A stretch of DNA of 64,000 nucleotides from Ruminococcus bicirculans (ex Wegman et al. 2014) (GTDB taxonomy: Bacteria; Bacillota; Clostridia; Oscillospirales; Ruminococcaceae): contig NZ_HF545616.1 of assembly GCF_000723465.1 (NCBI RefSeq), positions 1,922,001 to 1,986,000 on the forward strand, in the 5' to 3' direction. The notes beneath the pieces were generated by a model. The model saw nothing but the letters and a program-made list of their open reading frames with translations. It was not told the DNA's origin and did no database searches. The translations under genes were made by a program, and so were the position numbers. Below are positions 35,232 to 43,605 of this stretch, in pieces (the stretch's first letter is position 1; each line of letters starts with the position of its first letter).

Positions 35232-35408
35232 GTTTTAAACATTAAAATTTGAACATCGCAGACGCTAAAAATGGATAAGATATTTTACTTTTTTAAGTCG
35301 ATTTAAGTTCAGACCTCACGCAGATGTCATTGTTAGCATAATGTCAACGAAATATTTGTGCAAAATCCCGAATTTTCAGAAAATTAACAAGTTCTTTGCA
35401 ACTTTTTC

Positions 35409-35437
35409 TTGACTATCGCTACAAAAGAGGTTATAAT
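35409..35437 (+). promoter_or_regulatory. Promoter of a candidate small RNA
   Basis: TTGACT at 35409-35414 and TATAAT at 35432-35437 are spaced by 17 bases. Transcription would begin near 35444. No gene starts in the transcript before the terminator at 35540-35569. Confidence 0.65.
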
Positions 35438-35443
35438 TTAATT

Positions 35444-35569
35444 GATGTTAAGGATATTGAACATAATTTGTTTGATTTAACATCCGTTTTGTTGTCTCCT
35501 TTCTTTTGTTCTACACATAGTTTTTTTATTTTATTTTCTGCTGAGCACCGTTGCTCAGCATTTTTTTTT
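35444..35569 (+). ncRNA. Candidate small RNA
   Basis: A promoter (35409-35437) and a strong intrinsic terminator (GCTGAGCA-CCGT-TGCTCAGC at 35540-35559 followed by nine Ts or more) bound a unit of about 125 bases with no gene. The 5' end can form GATGTTAA/TTAACATC (35444-35451 with 35477-35484). The middle is unstructured and pyrimidine-rich and holds TCTCCTTTC at 35495-35503, complementary to Shine-Dalgarno sequences. The next gene has its own promoter at 35588-35616. I see no known RNA family. Confidence 0.5.
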
Positions 35570-35587
35570 GCCCATTTTATGCACACG

Positions 35588-35616
35588 TTGAAAAATTCAT
35601 ATTTTAGGGCTATAAT
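35588..35616 (+). promoter_or_regulatory. Promoter of the isochorismatase-family gene
   Basis: TTGAAA at 35588-35593 and TATAAT at 35611-35616 have a 17-base spacer. The leader to the ATG at 35700 is about 78 bases. Confidence 0.65.
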
Positions 35617-35699
35617 GTTACTTTATGGACTAATAAAACAATATGTCAGTTCTTACCTGTCAAAACGTTTTCGTCGTGAGAGAAAGGAGTAAATAGAAT

Positions 35700-36230
35700 A
35701 TGAGATATCTTATAGTTGTTGATATGCAGAATGATTTTGTCACGGGCAGTCTTGGTTCAAAAATGGCAGAAATGATCGTTCCTGCTGTCTGTGAAAAAAT
35801 ACGCAGTTACAAGGCTCAGGGCAGCACTGTATTCATGACCCTTGACACGCATTTCAAGGATTATCTTGAAACGCCTGAGGGAAAAAAGCTCCCTGTGGAG
35901 CATTGCATAAAAGGCACCGAGGGCTGGCAGCCTGAGACTCAGGTAGCTGAGGCTATCGGTGGAAGCGCAGAGGTCTATGAAAAAAGCACATTCGGCTCGG
36001 CTGAGCTTGCACAGCACCTTGCTGAAATAACAAAGGCAGGGGACGAGATAGAGCTTTGCGGACTTTGCACAGACATTTGCGTGGTATCAAACGCTTTGCT
36101 AATAAAAGCTTTTTGTCCTGAATGCGAGGTCATAGTTGACGCAAACGCCTGCGCAGGAGTAACGGAAGAAAGCCACAAGGCGGCTCTTGTTACAATGGCA
36201 TCATGTCAGTGCAGGATAGATAATTTTTGA
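35700..36230 (+). CDS. Isochorismatase-family cysteine hydrolase (nicotinamidase-like)
   Basis: This 176-residue cysteine hydrolase has the complete catalytic triad: Asp8 (VVDMQNDF), Lys95 (YEKSTFGS) and Cys127 (GLCTDICVVSNA). Metal-site residues usual for nicotinamidases are suggested by DTHFKDY, and the HCIKGTEGW segment matches PncA-like enzymes. A role in deamidating nicotinamide for NAD salvage is likely but not certain, since other amidases share this fold. GAAAGGAG precedes the ATG. azlC follows after 34 bases. Confidence 0.85.
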   Translation: MRYLIVVDMQNDFVTGSLGSKMAEMIVPAVCEKIRSYKAQGSTVFMTLDTHFKDYLETPEGKKLPVEHCIKGTEGWQPETQVAEAIGGSAEVYEKSTFGSAELAQHLAEITKAGDEIELCGLCTDICVVSNALLIKAFCPECEVIVDANACAGVTEESHKAALVTMASCQCRIDNF

Positions 36231-36264
36231 TTTGAGGGGGAACACCGCTTCGGTGGAATGATTT

Positions 36265-36975
36265 ATGAGTGGTTTCAAAAAAGGTCTTAAAGACGGCATA
36301 CCTATTGCTTTGGGGTATCTTTCGGTATCTTTTACATTCGGACTTCAAGGCGTAAAAGGTGGTCTGAGCTGGTGGGAAACTGTGCTTATCTCTATTTGCA
36401 ACGTGACCTCGGCAGGTCAGTTCGCAGGGCTTGACATTATGCTGTCGGGGGGCGGTTTCTGGATAGAAATGGCTTGCGCTCAGTTTATAATCAACCTGAG
36501 ATATGCACTTATGTCCATATCTCTTTCACAGAAAGCTGACAAGTCACTGTCGGGAATACACCGCTGGCTGGTAGGCTTCGGAGTGACAGACGAGATATTT
36601 GTCATGGCAATGGGAAATATAGGTGAAGTTTCAAGGCAGTATATGTATGGGCTTATCGCTTTACCTGTAGCAGGCTGGTCGCTGGGGACTCTTATAGGTG
36701 CGGCGGCAGGAAAAATACTTCCTGAGATAGTCATAAGTGCACTTAGCATTGCAATATACGGAATGTTCCTTGCAATAATAATACCGCCTGCAAAGAAAAA
36801 CAAGGGCATTGCAATGGCGGCGATATTTGCGGCTCTTCTTAGCTGTTGTTTCAAGTGGCTGCCTATTCTTAATAAGGTATCCGGAGGATTTTCCATAATA
36901 ATCTGCACCGTTCTTTCCGCAGGAATAATGGCGGCTCTCATGCCTGTGAAAAATGAGGAGGACGGTCAATGCTGA
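36265..36975 (+). CDS. azlC: AzlC family branched-chain amino acid permease
   Basis: This 236-residue membrane protein starts with KKGLKDGIPIALGYLSVSFTFG, the typical AzlC N-terminus, and has NVTSAGQFAGLDIM and FIINLRYALMSIS segments. With AzlD it exports branched-chain amino acids or related compounds. GGTGG lies eight bases before the ATG, beside a small CACCGC/GCGGTG-like hairpin. azlD overlaps its end by seven bases. Confidence 0.93.
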   Translation: MSGFKKGLKDGIPIALGYLSVSFTFGLQGVKGGLSWWETVLISICNVTSAGQFAGLDIMLSGGGFWIEMACAQFIINLRYALMSISLSQKADKSLSGIHRWLVGFGVTDEIFVMAMGNIGEVSRQYMYGLIALPVAGWSLGTLIGAAAGKILPEIVISALSIAIYGMFLAIIIPPAKKNKGIAMAAIFAALLSCCFKWLPILNKVSGGFSIIICTVLSAGIMAALMPVKNEEDGQC

Positions 36976-37289
36976 GTATAAGAGATTTCTTCATTTATCT
37001 TTTCATTATGGCAGGAGTGACCTATCTTATTCGTGCCCTGCCGTTGGTGATATTCAAGGGCAAGATAACAAATAGATTTGTGCAAAGCTTTCTTTACTAT
37101 GTGCCATATGCTGTGCTTGGAGCAATGACTTTCCCGTCCATACTTTTCTCAACGGGGAACCTTGCGGCTTCCATAGCAGGACTTATAACAGCCTGCGTGC
37201 TTGCATTCAAGGAAAAAAGCCTTATTATAGTTGCGGCATTTGCCTGCCTTGCAAGCTTCTGCGTGATACTTATTTGTCAGCTTATCTAA
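36969..37289 (+). CDS. azlD: AzlD family branched-chain amino acid transport protein
   Basis: This 106-residue protein has three or four hydrophobic segments and the family motif ATYLIRALPLVIF-like (here VTYLIRALPLVIFK), then SFLYYVPYAVLGAMTFP. It is the small partner of AzlC. The ATG overlaps the azlC stop region and is preceded by GAGGAGG, showing translational coupling. Confidence 0.93.
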   Translation: MLSIRDFFIYLFIMAGVTYLIRALPLVIFKGKITNRFVQSFLYYVPYAVLGAMTFPSILFSTGNLAASIAGLITACVLAFKEKSLIIVAAFACLASFCVILICQLI

Positions 37290-37291
37290 AT

Positions 37292-37317
37292 GTAGGGGCT
37301 GGCGTCCTCGACAGCCC
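37292..37317 (+). repeat. GTAGGGGC-type palindromic repeat variant
   Basis: GTAG followed by GGGCTGGCGTCCTCGACAGCCC is a palindromic element with the GTAG flank of the main repeat family but a different core. It begins three bases after the azlD stop and abuts a relic of a phosphoketolase gene. Confidence 0.6.
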
Positions 37318-37415
37318 ACTGGCTCATGCAGGACAAGCTTGTTGAACACAAGCAGTATATTGCTGAATATGGTCTTGATATGCCTGAGATCAGAGATTGG
37401 AAATGGGATATCTGA
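37318..37415 (+). pseudogene. Relic of the phosphoketolase C-terminus
   Basis: From the repeat to the stop at 37413-37415 the frame reads (ATG at 37326) MQDKLVEHKQYIAEYGLDMP and then EIRDWKWDI. This is the characteristic C-terminus of xylulose-5-phosphate/fructose-6-phosphate phosphoketolase (EHKxYIxxxGxDMPEIRxWKW). The upstream roughly 750 codons are missing; the similarity begins right at the edge of the palindromic repeat. A terminator that would have served the full gene follows. It is a deletion remnant, not a functional gene. Confidence 0.8.
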
Positions 37416-37448
37416 TAAAAAAGCCTTTCTATTAATTAAATATACCCA

Positions 37449-37491
37449 CACAAAAAGGGACTTCCGTTTATTCGGGAGTTCCTTTTTTGTG
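37449..37491 (+). terminator. Intrinsic terminator (probably inherited from the phosphoketolase gene)
   Basis: ACAAAAAGGGACTTCCG pairs with CGGGAGTTCCTTTTTTGT. It is nearly symmetrical, so it could act on both strands. It now ends the azlCD transcript. Confidence 0.8.
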
Positions 37492-37493
37492 CA

Positions 37494-37524
37494 TAAAAAT
37501 ATCCCCCGCCTTGCGACGAGGGAT
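37494..37524 (-). terminator. Intrinsic terminator of the Bax inhibitor-1 family gene
   Basis: On the minus strand ATCCCTCG pairs with CGGGGGAT and is followed by ATTTTTAT. It lies about 20 bases after the stop codon at 37547. Confidence 0.65.
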
Positions 37525-37546
37525 AAAAAAGTGCTAAGTCTATAAA

Positions 37547-38338
37547 TTACTTTCTGTTGTTTGCTATCTTTGCAAGGAGATTCAGTATTTTAAGATAAAG
37601 ATAAATAACGCCTACGATAAGACCATAGCTTGCATACCATTCATACTGAGCAGGAAGCCCCTGTTCAACTGTCATCTGGATAGTTTCAAAATCGCACATA
37701 AGAAGCGCTGCGGCGATAAGAACGCCAATAACAGCGAAAAGTATGCCGATAGGGCCGTTGTTTATTGCAACGATTGAAGTGTAGATAGCTGAATGAGGTG
37801 CGAGCCATGCAAGAAGCATGAAAAGCAATCCGCCTATGATAGAGACCCAAAGGCAGGTAATAAGAGCAGTTTTCATTCTGCTTCCCACACGAACGCCCTT
37901 TGAATAGATAACTGCAAGCACTGCAACTGTGAGAAGCGTCAGTGTAACGGCTTCAACTATTATGCCTTTCCACTGCATTGCGTAGATCATTGACATAAAG
38001 GTGAGGGCATATCCCATGCCTGCGGAATAGATAGAGCCTGTTACCGCCGTTGTTTTCGGAGCGAATGAAGCCACAAGTCCTGCTATTGCTGTTGCGATAA
38101 TAGCGCCGACAAAGATAGCATACTCAGTGGAAAAAGCCTGCGCACCACCGCCGAAGAAGTTGTGAATGTAAAAATATGCTCCCATGCCTGCGGCGAAAAC
38201 TGCAACAAAATACAAGGTCTTCATTGCAATGCCCTTATAGCTTGCCGCCTCCATGCCGTAAGTGGACTGTGCAAAAGAGCGCAGCTTTTTAACTCGTGGA
38301 TTTGAATAGCTTTCAGAAAAATTATTATAATCGTTCAT
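37547..38338 (-). CDS. Bax inhibitor-1/YccA family membrane protein
   Basis: This 263-residue protein has a short Asn/Ser-rich cytoplasmic N-terminus and about seven transmembrane helices, followed by the ASYGLIVGVIYLYLKILNLL C-terminus typical of the bacterial YccA-like group of the BI-1 family. The related BsYetJ acts as a pH-dependent calcium leak channel. That a Ca2+-type P-ATPase is encoded divergently next door is suggestive of calcium handling but not proof. The start at 38338 has AAGGAGG seven bases upstream, preferred over an ATG at 38380. Confidence 0.9.
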   Translation of the reverse strand: MNDYNNFSESYSNPRVKKLRSFAQSTYGMEAASYKGIAMKTLYFVAVFAAGMGAYFYIHNFFGGGAQAFSTEYAIFVGAIIATAIAGLVASFAPKTTAVTGSIYSAGMGYALTFMSMIYAMQWKGIIVEAVTLTLLTVAVLAVIYSKGVRVGSRMKTALITCLWVSIIGGLLFMLLAWLAPHSAIYTSIVAINNGPIGILFAVIGVLIAAALLMCDFETIQMTVEQGLPAQYEWYASYGLIVGVIYLYLKILNLLAKIANNRK

Positions 38339-38574
38339 GAATTTGCCTCCTTTATTTTTTTCGCCAATATTTATTTTCATGGCTTATATACTATTATACA
38401 TATTTTCTTAAAAAAGTCAATATGATTTTTCAGGCAACAACGCAAGGTTCTTTTTTGGGACTTGTCCGCATATGATGTAAGCAAAGGCAAAAGCACTGAA
38501 AAATCTTGTGCAGTCAAAACGTTTCGCACAATGTTATCAAGGCTATGCCAAAAAATCGGAAAGGAAGATACATT

Positions 38575-41256
38575 GTGCTGGATATACTTGAAAAGAAGCT
38601 TACGGAAAACCAGACCACAAGAAAGGGGCTAACAACTGCGGAAGCTGAAAAGCGGCTCAGTACGGACGGAGAGAACCGCCTTGCCAAAAAGAAAAAGACC
38701 TCTGCGGCGAAAATTTTTGCAGGACAGTTTCATGACGTTATGGTGATGATACTTCTTGTGTCGGTGGTGATATCCGTAGCACTTGGGCAATATGCTGACG
38801 CTGTGCCTATCGTGCTTATAGTTATCATTAACGCTGCGCTGGGATTTATTCAGGAATACCGCTGTGAAAAAACTCTGGAAAAGCTTGAAAACATGACCGC
38901 TCCCACCGCCATGGTATATCGTGACGGCAGGCTTGTGAAAATTCCTGCATCGGAGGTCGTGGCAGGAGATGTTTTTACTCTCGAAGCAGGTGACAGAGTG
39001 CCTTGCGACGGCTACATAAACTCATCAAGGGCGTTATCATGCGACGAATCTGCACTCACTGGCGAAGCTGTGCCTGCGGTAAAGAAATGCCGTACATCTG
39101 AGATAGATTTTACCGCTTTGAACAAGGATTACATGGTATACATGGGAACAGTTGTCACAAAGGGCGTTGGCGAGGTCACGGCGGTGGCAACAGGTGAGCG
39201 AAGCCAAATGGGCAGGGTCTCAACCATGCTTGATGAGATAAAAGAGCCTGAAACTCCATTGCAAAAGAAACTCGGAGAGCTTGGCAGAACTCTTGCTATC
39301 ATCTGCCTTGCAGTGTGCGTGGTAGTCTTTATTGCAGGCGTACTAAGGGGCGAGCCTGTTCTCAATATGGCAATGACAGGAATAACCATAGCCATTGCCG
39401 CAATACCTGAAGGCTTGCCTGCCACTGTGACTATAGCGCTTGCCCTTGCGGTCAGAAAAATGCTAAAGCGTCAAGCACTTGTACACAGGCTTCATTCAGT
39501 GGAAACTCTTGGCTGTGCCACTGTTATCTGCACTGACAAGACAGGCACTGTGACAATGAACAAAATGACCGTCACTGATATTTTCACCTGCACCGAGAAA
39601 AGCCGTGCTTACGGCGTAACAAAAGAGGGAGCAAGCTTTGATGACAAAGCCCTCAAAGCATGGGAAAGCCCTGACCTTGGCAGGATACTTTTGTGCGGTG
39701 CAGCCTGCAACAACGCAAGGCTATGCCCGCCTGAAAAGATAAAAAAGCGTGACAGGGGCGGCAGGCAAAGCGAGCTTTGTGCAGAGGGCGACCCTACAGA
39801 AACAGCTATACTCATAGCCTGCGCAAACTCAGGTATAAACGTCAGCTCCCTTGGTTACAGACGAACTGACGAGTTTCCATTTGAAAGTGAAACACGCTCC
39901 ATGACGGTAATATGTGCTGACGAAAAGGGAGTCACAACGGCATTCAGGAAAGGCGCTTTTGACGTTATCATAAAAGAATGCAGCCACGTTTTTTCTGACA
40001 GCGGCGAGCTTATACCATTTGGCGGAGCAATGAGAAAACAGGCTTTTTACAAGTGCGATGAATACGCTTCAAAAGGTCTGCGTGTGATAGCATTTTCACA
40101 GCAGGTGGACGGGGAATGGGCTTTTCTTGGACTAATGGCAATGAAAGACCCTCTCAGGGCTGAAGCCGCAAAGGCGGTGGCGGAATGTCAGCGTGCAGGC
40201 ATAAAGACAGTTATGATAACAGGCGACCACAAGCTCACTGCCCAGGCTATTGCAAAAGAAGCCGGCATTATGAAAGCAGGCTCTATCGCTTTGACAGGCG
40301 ACGAGCTTGACAGAATGGACGACAAACAGCTTGACGAGGTAATAGAAAACTGCCGTGTGTTCGCAAGGGTGACACCTGAACACAAGCTCAGGATAGTAAA
40401 GGCATTCAAAAGCCGTGGGCACGTTTGTGCAATGACAGGCGACGGGGTAAACGACGCACCTGCTATAAAAGAAGCCGACATAGGTGTATCAATGGGAATA
40501 TCAGGCACAGAGGTCACAAAGCAGGCGGCTGACGTGATACTTCTTGACGATAATTTTGCCACCCTTGTGAACTCCGTTGAGGAGGGCAGGACCATATATC
40601 AGAACATAAGAAAATTCGTGCGCTACCTTATTTCCTGCAACATAGGCGAGGTCATAACAATGCTCGGTGGAATTTTAATGGGGCTTCCAATGGTACTGCT
40701 TCCAGCGCAGATACTTCTTGTAAACCTTGTTACAGACAGCCTGCCTGCAATTGCGCTGGGGCTTGAGCCTGCGGAAAGCTCGGTAATGAAAAAGCCCCCT
40801 AGAAAAGAGGACGACAGCTTTTTCAGCGGCGGACTTATGTGGCATATCGTCATAAGAGGGCTTCTTATCGGTATCTGCACCCTTGCAAGCTTCACTGTTC
40901 TGCTCACTAACACCCATTCTCTCGGCACTGCAAGGACAGGTGCGCTTATAACACTTGTACTTAGTCAGCTTATCCATGTGTTTGAATGTAAATCGGAAGA
41001 TAAGACGCTTTTCACTGTGCCTTATCTTTCAAACCCATTCCTGCTTTTCTCTGTATTCATATCAGCGGCAGCGCTGTTTGCAGGCATATGGCTCCCTGTT
41101 CTGCAAAAGGTATTTTTCACAGCCGTTCCGAGCCTTGGAGAGTTTCTTGTGGCGGTGGCAGCGGCGGCTATCGTGCCTGTTGGGGCAGGCATAATACCAA
41201 AGCTTTTTATGGGCAAAAAATCTCCTGACGTAACAGTGAACGCCCCGCAGGGATAG
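38575..41256 (+). CDS. Calcium-transporting P-type ATPase (P2 type)
   Basis: This 893-residue protein has the full P2-ATPase layout. It has an N-terminal cation ATPase domain, paired membrane helices, the actuator motif LTGEA, the PEGLP motif in M4 (AIAAIPEGLPATVTIALA), phosphorylation site DKTGT, and hinge TGDGVNDAP. The C-terminal transmembrane bundle includes NLVTDSLPAIALGLEP. The motifs match SERCA/PMCA-like bacterial Ca2+ pumps. The start is taken as GTG at 38575, with AAGGAAG seven bases upstream; upstream in-frame ATGs (38506, 38545) have poorer sites. A 25-codon uncertainty at the N-terminus remains. It ends in a terminator shared with the end of the convergent ECF operon. Confidence 0.92.
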   Translation: MLDILEKKLTENQTTRKGLTTAEAEKRLSTDGENRLAKKKKTSAAKIFAGQFHDVMVMILLVSVVISVALGQYADAVPIVLIVIINAALGFIQEYRCEKTLEKLENMTAPTAMVYRDGRLVKIPASEVVAGDVFTLEAGDRVPCDGYINSSRALSCDESALTGEAVPAVKKCRTSEIDFTALNKDYMVYMGTVVTKGVGEVTAVATGERSQMGRVSTMLDEIKEPETPLQKKLGELGRTLAIICLAVCVVVFIAGVLRGEPVLNMAMTGITIAIAAIPEGLPATVTIALALAVRKMLKRQALVHRLHSVETLGCATVICTDKTGTVTMNKMTVTDIFTCTEKSRAYGVTKEGASFDDKALKAWESPDLGRILLCGAACNNARLCPPEKIKKRDRGGRQSELCAEGDPTETAILIACANSGINVSSLGYRRTDEFPFESETRSMTVICADEKGVTTAFRKGAFDVIIKECSHVFSDSGELIPFGGAMRKQAFYKCDEYASKGLRVIAFSQQVDGEWAFLGLMAMKDPLRAEAAKAVAECQRAGIKTVMITGDHKLTAQAIAKEAGIMKAGSIALTGDELDRMDDKQLDEVIENCRVFARVTPEHKLRIVKAFKSRGHVCAMTGDGVNDAPAIKEADIGVSMGISGTEVTKQAADVILLDDNFATLVNSVEEGRTIYQNIRKFVRYLISCNIGEVITMLGGILMGLPMVLLPAQILLVNLVTDSLPAIALGLEPAESSVMKKPPRKEDDSFFSGGLMWHIVIRGLLIGICTLASFTVLLTNTHSLGTARTGALITLVLSQLIHVFECKSEDKTLFTVPYLSNPFLLFSVFISAAALFAGIWLPVLQKVFFTAVPSLGEFLVAVAAAAIVPVGAGIIPKLFMGKKSPDVTVNAPQG

Positions 41257-41260
41257 CAAA

Positions 41261-41298
41261 AGACCGACAGGGCGAAAGCTTTGTCGGTCTAATTTTTT
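41261..41298 (+). terminator. Terminator between the P-ATPase and the convergent ECF operon
   Basis: AGACCGACA (41261-41269) pairs with TGTCGGTCT (41282-41290) and is followed by AATTTTTT. It overlaps the stop codon of the last ECF operon gene. On the minus strand a short TTTTGC follows, so it may also end that transcript. Confidence 0.8.
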
Positions 41299-41975
41299 AA
41301 TCCATATTTTTTATCCAGCCTTTTAAATATCCTGCCAAAAGGTTTTGATAAAACCAGCAGGAAGAACACGTTGGAAACTGCGTATATAAGGGTGAAAAAG
41401 GCTGACGAGCCAACAAGGGCAAGGTATCTGCTGAGAATAAAGGCGTTATCAGCCCACAGACAGCTCCACAAGTCCATGATAAGAGAGAACGCCGTTCCTG
41501 AGATTATGCCGAAGGTAACAAGGAATGGCTTGCTTTTTATAAGCTTATCAGCCAACATTCCTGCAAAATATCCTGTCAGACCCCAAACCAGCATTTGAAA
41601 AGGCGTCCACGCACCTTGTCCGAAATAGAAGTTTGAGATAAGTGCAGTCATTGCGCCTGTCATAAAGCCCGATTCTCTTCCCATATAAAGGGCGGTGATA
41701 ATGACTATAGCGGTGCAGGGCTTAAAGCCCGGCAGAAAGCTGAAAACTATCCTGCCGAAAACGGATAATGCGGTCATGGCGGCTATTATCACAAGCTGTG
41801 TGCTGTCGGAGTGCTTTTTCTCAAAGTGGAGAAAATAGCCTGCCACGGTAAGAATGGCAAGTGCGGCGGTGACGAAAGAATAGAAGCGTTCTCTGAAAAA
41901 CATTATGCCGCCAAAGCACACAAGGGGTATGACAAGAAGATAGATAAGCCCTGACACAAGTTTTTTACTGCTCAT
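41289..41975 (-). CDS. ECF transporter S component (candidate cobalamin-specific)
   Basis: This 228-residue protein has about seven hydrophobic segments. These include VIIAAMTALSVFGRIVFSFL and VIITALYMGRESGFMTGAMT, which show the pattern of ECF S components: an Ala-rich helix 1 region and a substrate-loop region after it. It lies last in the operon, directly after the ECF ATPase, with which it overlaps by 11 bases. The S component decides the substrate. The cobalamin riboswitch at the head of the operon suggests cobalamin or a precursor, like CbrT, but the sequence alone does not prove it. Confidence 0.82.
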   Translation of the reverse strand: MSSKKLVSGLIYLLVIPLVCFGGIMFFRERFYSFVTAALAILTVAGYFLHFEKKHSDSTQLVIIAAMTALSVFGRIVFSFLPGFKPCTAIVIITALYMGRESGFMTGAMTALISNFYFGQGAWTPFQMLVWGLTGYFAGMLADKLIKSKPFLVTFGIISGTAFSLIMDLWSCLWADNAFILSRYLALVGSSAFFTLIYAVSNVFFLLVLSKPFGRIFKRLDKKYGLKN

Positions 41976-43605
41976 ATTGACCTCTTTTCACCATTGCGAG
42001 CCGTTCTCTTACGGCTGTTGACGTCACCGCACCACTGAAAAAGCCCCTTGTGAGCCTTGCGGCGGCGGTGGTGTAAAAGCGATTTTGGGAGAAAAACTCC
42101 ACGGCATTATCCTCTGCGACTATCTTCCCGTCAAAAAGAAGTCCGCACCTGTCGCAGTATTGTGCGGCAAATTCAAGGTCATGGGTCACGAGAAGTATCG
42201 TCCTGCCCTCGTCTTTTAAGCCCAAAAGAATATCACCAAGAGCCTTTTTGGCGAAACTGTCCATGCCCTTTGTACACTCGTCGAGGACTATTATTTTCGG
42301 GTCAGCAAGAAGAATTTTTCCAAAAGCACATTTCTGTATCTCGCCGCCGCTGAGATCCCAAGGGTGGCGGTCAAGGAGATGTTCTATGCCCATGCGCTGT
42401 GAAACATTTTCCACTGTGACTTTGTCACCGCTTTGCAACAGATCCTCACGGACGCTTTCTTTTACAAACATTGTCACAGGCTCTTGTGGCAAAAATGCAA
42501 GCATTTCACGGAAAAGCGAGCCGTTTTTATAGGCTTTCTGCTTTTTGCCAAAAAGGGATACAGCACCCATATAAGGCTTGCAAAGTCCGCATATCACACG
42601 CAGGAGCGTTGATTTTCCACCTCCGTTTGAGCCTAAAAGCCCATAGCACTCCCCTTTTCTGATACCAAGGTCACAGCCTTTGAGGATATCGGGGGAGTTT
42701 TTTTCATATCTCTGCCACAGGTTTTTGCACTGCAGGGCATAAGGCTCAGCACGTTCTGTATCAGTGACAGCCTGCTTTGGAATATCCGTCACACCAAGCT
42801 TTTCAAGCTTCGCCCTGCCTTGTCTTACATTGAGGGGCAGGTCGTCGCAAAGCCTTGCGAACGCCTTGGCGGTTTCGGGAAGAAAGCCCTCCAGAGCGTT
42901 CTCCACAAAATATTTTGCGATCAAGGCAGGCGTACCGAAAAACTCGGTTTTGCCATTTGAGAGATACAAAATTTTGTCGCAGGAGTCAAAAAGCTCCTCA
43001 GGGTCATGCTCGGCAATGATGATAGTCATGCCCATTTCTTTGTTAAGGCGGTCTAAAATGCCAAGAAGCTCCCTTGCGGCAACGGGATCGAGCTGTGCGG
43101 TAGGCTCATCAAGAAGCAGGATATCAGGGTCTGTGACCATGACAGAACACAGAGCGACGAGCTGTTTCTGACCGCCCGAAAGTGTGGAGATATCCCTGTC
43201 ATAGAGCGGCTCGATACCGAAAAAAGCCGCCATTTCACCAACACGGCTTTGTATCTCACCACTTTTCACACCAAAGCTTTCAAGCCCGAAAGCAAGCTCT
43301 GCCGATACTTTGTCGCATACCGTCTGGCTGTCAGGGCTTTGCATTACAAAGCCTATCTTTTCGGCACTTTCTCTATCAGAAAGCTCACTTCTGTCCTTAC
43401 CCATAATGGTGATGTTTCCAGAAAGCTCGCCCCTTGGGGAAAGCTCTCTTTTCAGAAGCCTGAGCAAAGTAGATTTTCCGCTTCCCGAAGCACCGCAGAG
43501 CATTATTTTTTCGCCTTTTTTCACTGAAAAAGTGCAGTCAGAAATGGCATAGTCCGTGCTTTCGTTATATTTGAAAGCTACATTTTCGCAAGACAATATT
43601 TCCAT
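41965..43605 (-). CDS. ECF transporter fused ATPase (EcfA-EcfA')
   Basis: This 546-residue protein fuses two ABC ATPase domains. The first has Walker A CGASGSGKSTLL (about residues 37-48), signature LSGGQKQ and Walker B ILLLDEPTAQLD. The second has Walker A GSNGGGKSTLLRV, signature DLSGGEIQKCAFGK and Walker B IIVLDECTKGMD, where Cys replaces the usual Pro. Two fused ECF ATPases occur in several Firmicutes vitamin transporters. AAAGGAG precedes the ATG. It lies between the genes for EcfT and the S component, overlapping both, which shows translational coupling. Confidence 0.93.
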   Translation of the reverse strand: MEILSCENVAFKYNESTDYAISDCTFSVKKGEKIMLCGASGSGKSTLLRLLKRELSPRGELSGNITIMGKDRSELSDRESAEKIGFVMQSPDSQTVCDKVSAELAFGLESFGVKSGEIQSRVGEMAAFFGIEPLYDRDISTLSGGQKQLVALCSVMVTDPDILLLDEPTAQLDPVAARELLGILDRLNKEMGMTIIIAEHDPEELFDSCDKILYLSNGKTEFFGTPALIAKYFVENALEGFLPETAKAFARLCDDLPLNVRQGRAKLEKLGVTDIPKQAVTDTERAEPYALQCKNLWQRYEKNSPDILKGCDLGIRKGECYGLLGSNGGGKSTLLRVICGLCKPYMGAVSLFGKKQKAYKNGSLFREMLAFLPQEPVTMFVKESVREDLLQSGDKVTVENVSQRMGIEHLLDRHPWDLSGGEIQKCAFGKILLADPKIIVLDECTKGMDSFAKKALGDILLGLKDEGRTILLVTHDLEFAAQYCDRCGLLFDGKIVAEDNAVEFFSQNRFYTTAAARLTRGFFSGAVTSTAVRERLAMVKRGQYEQ

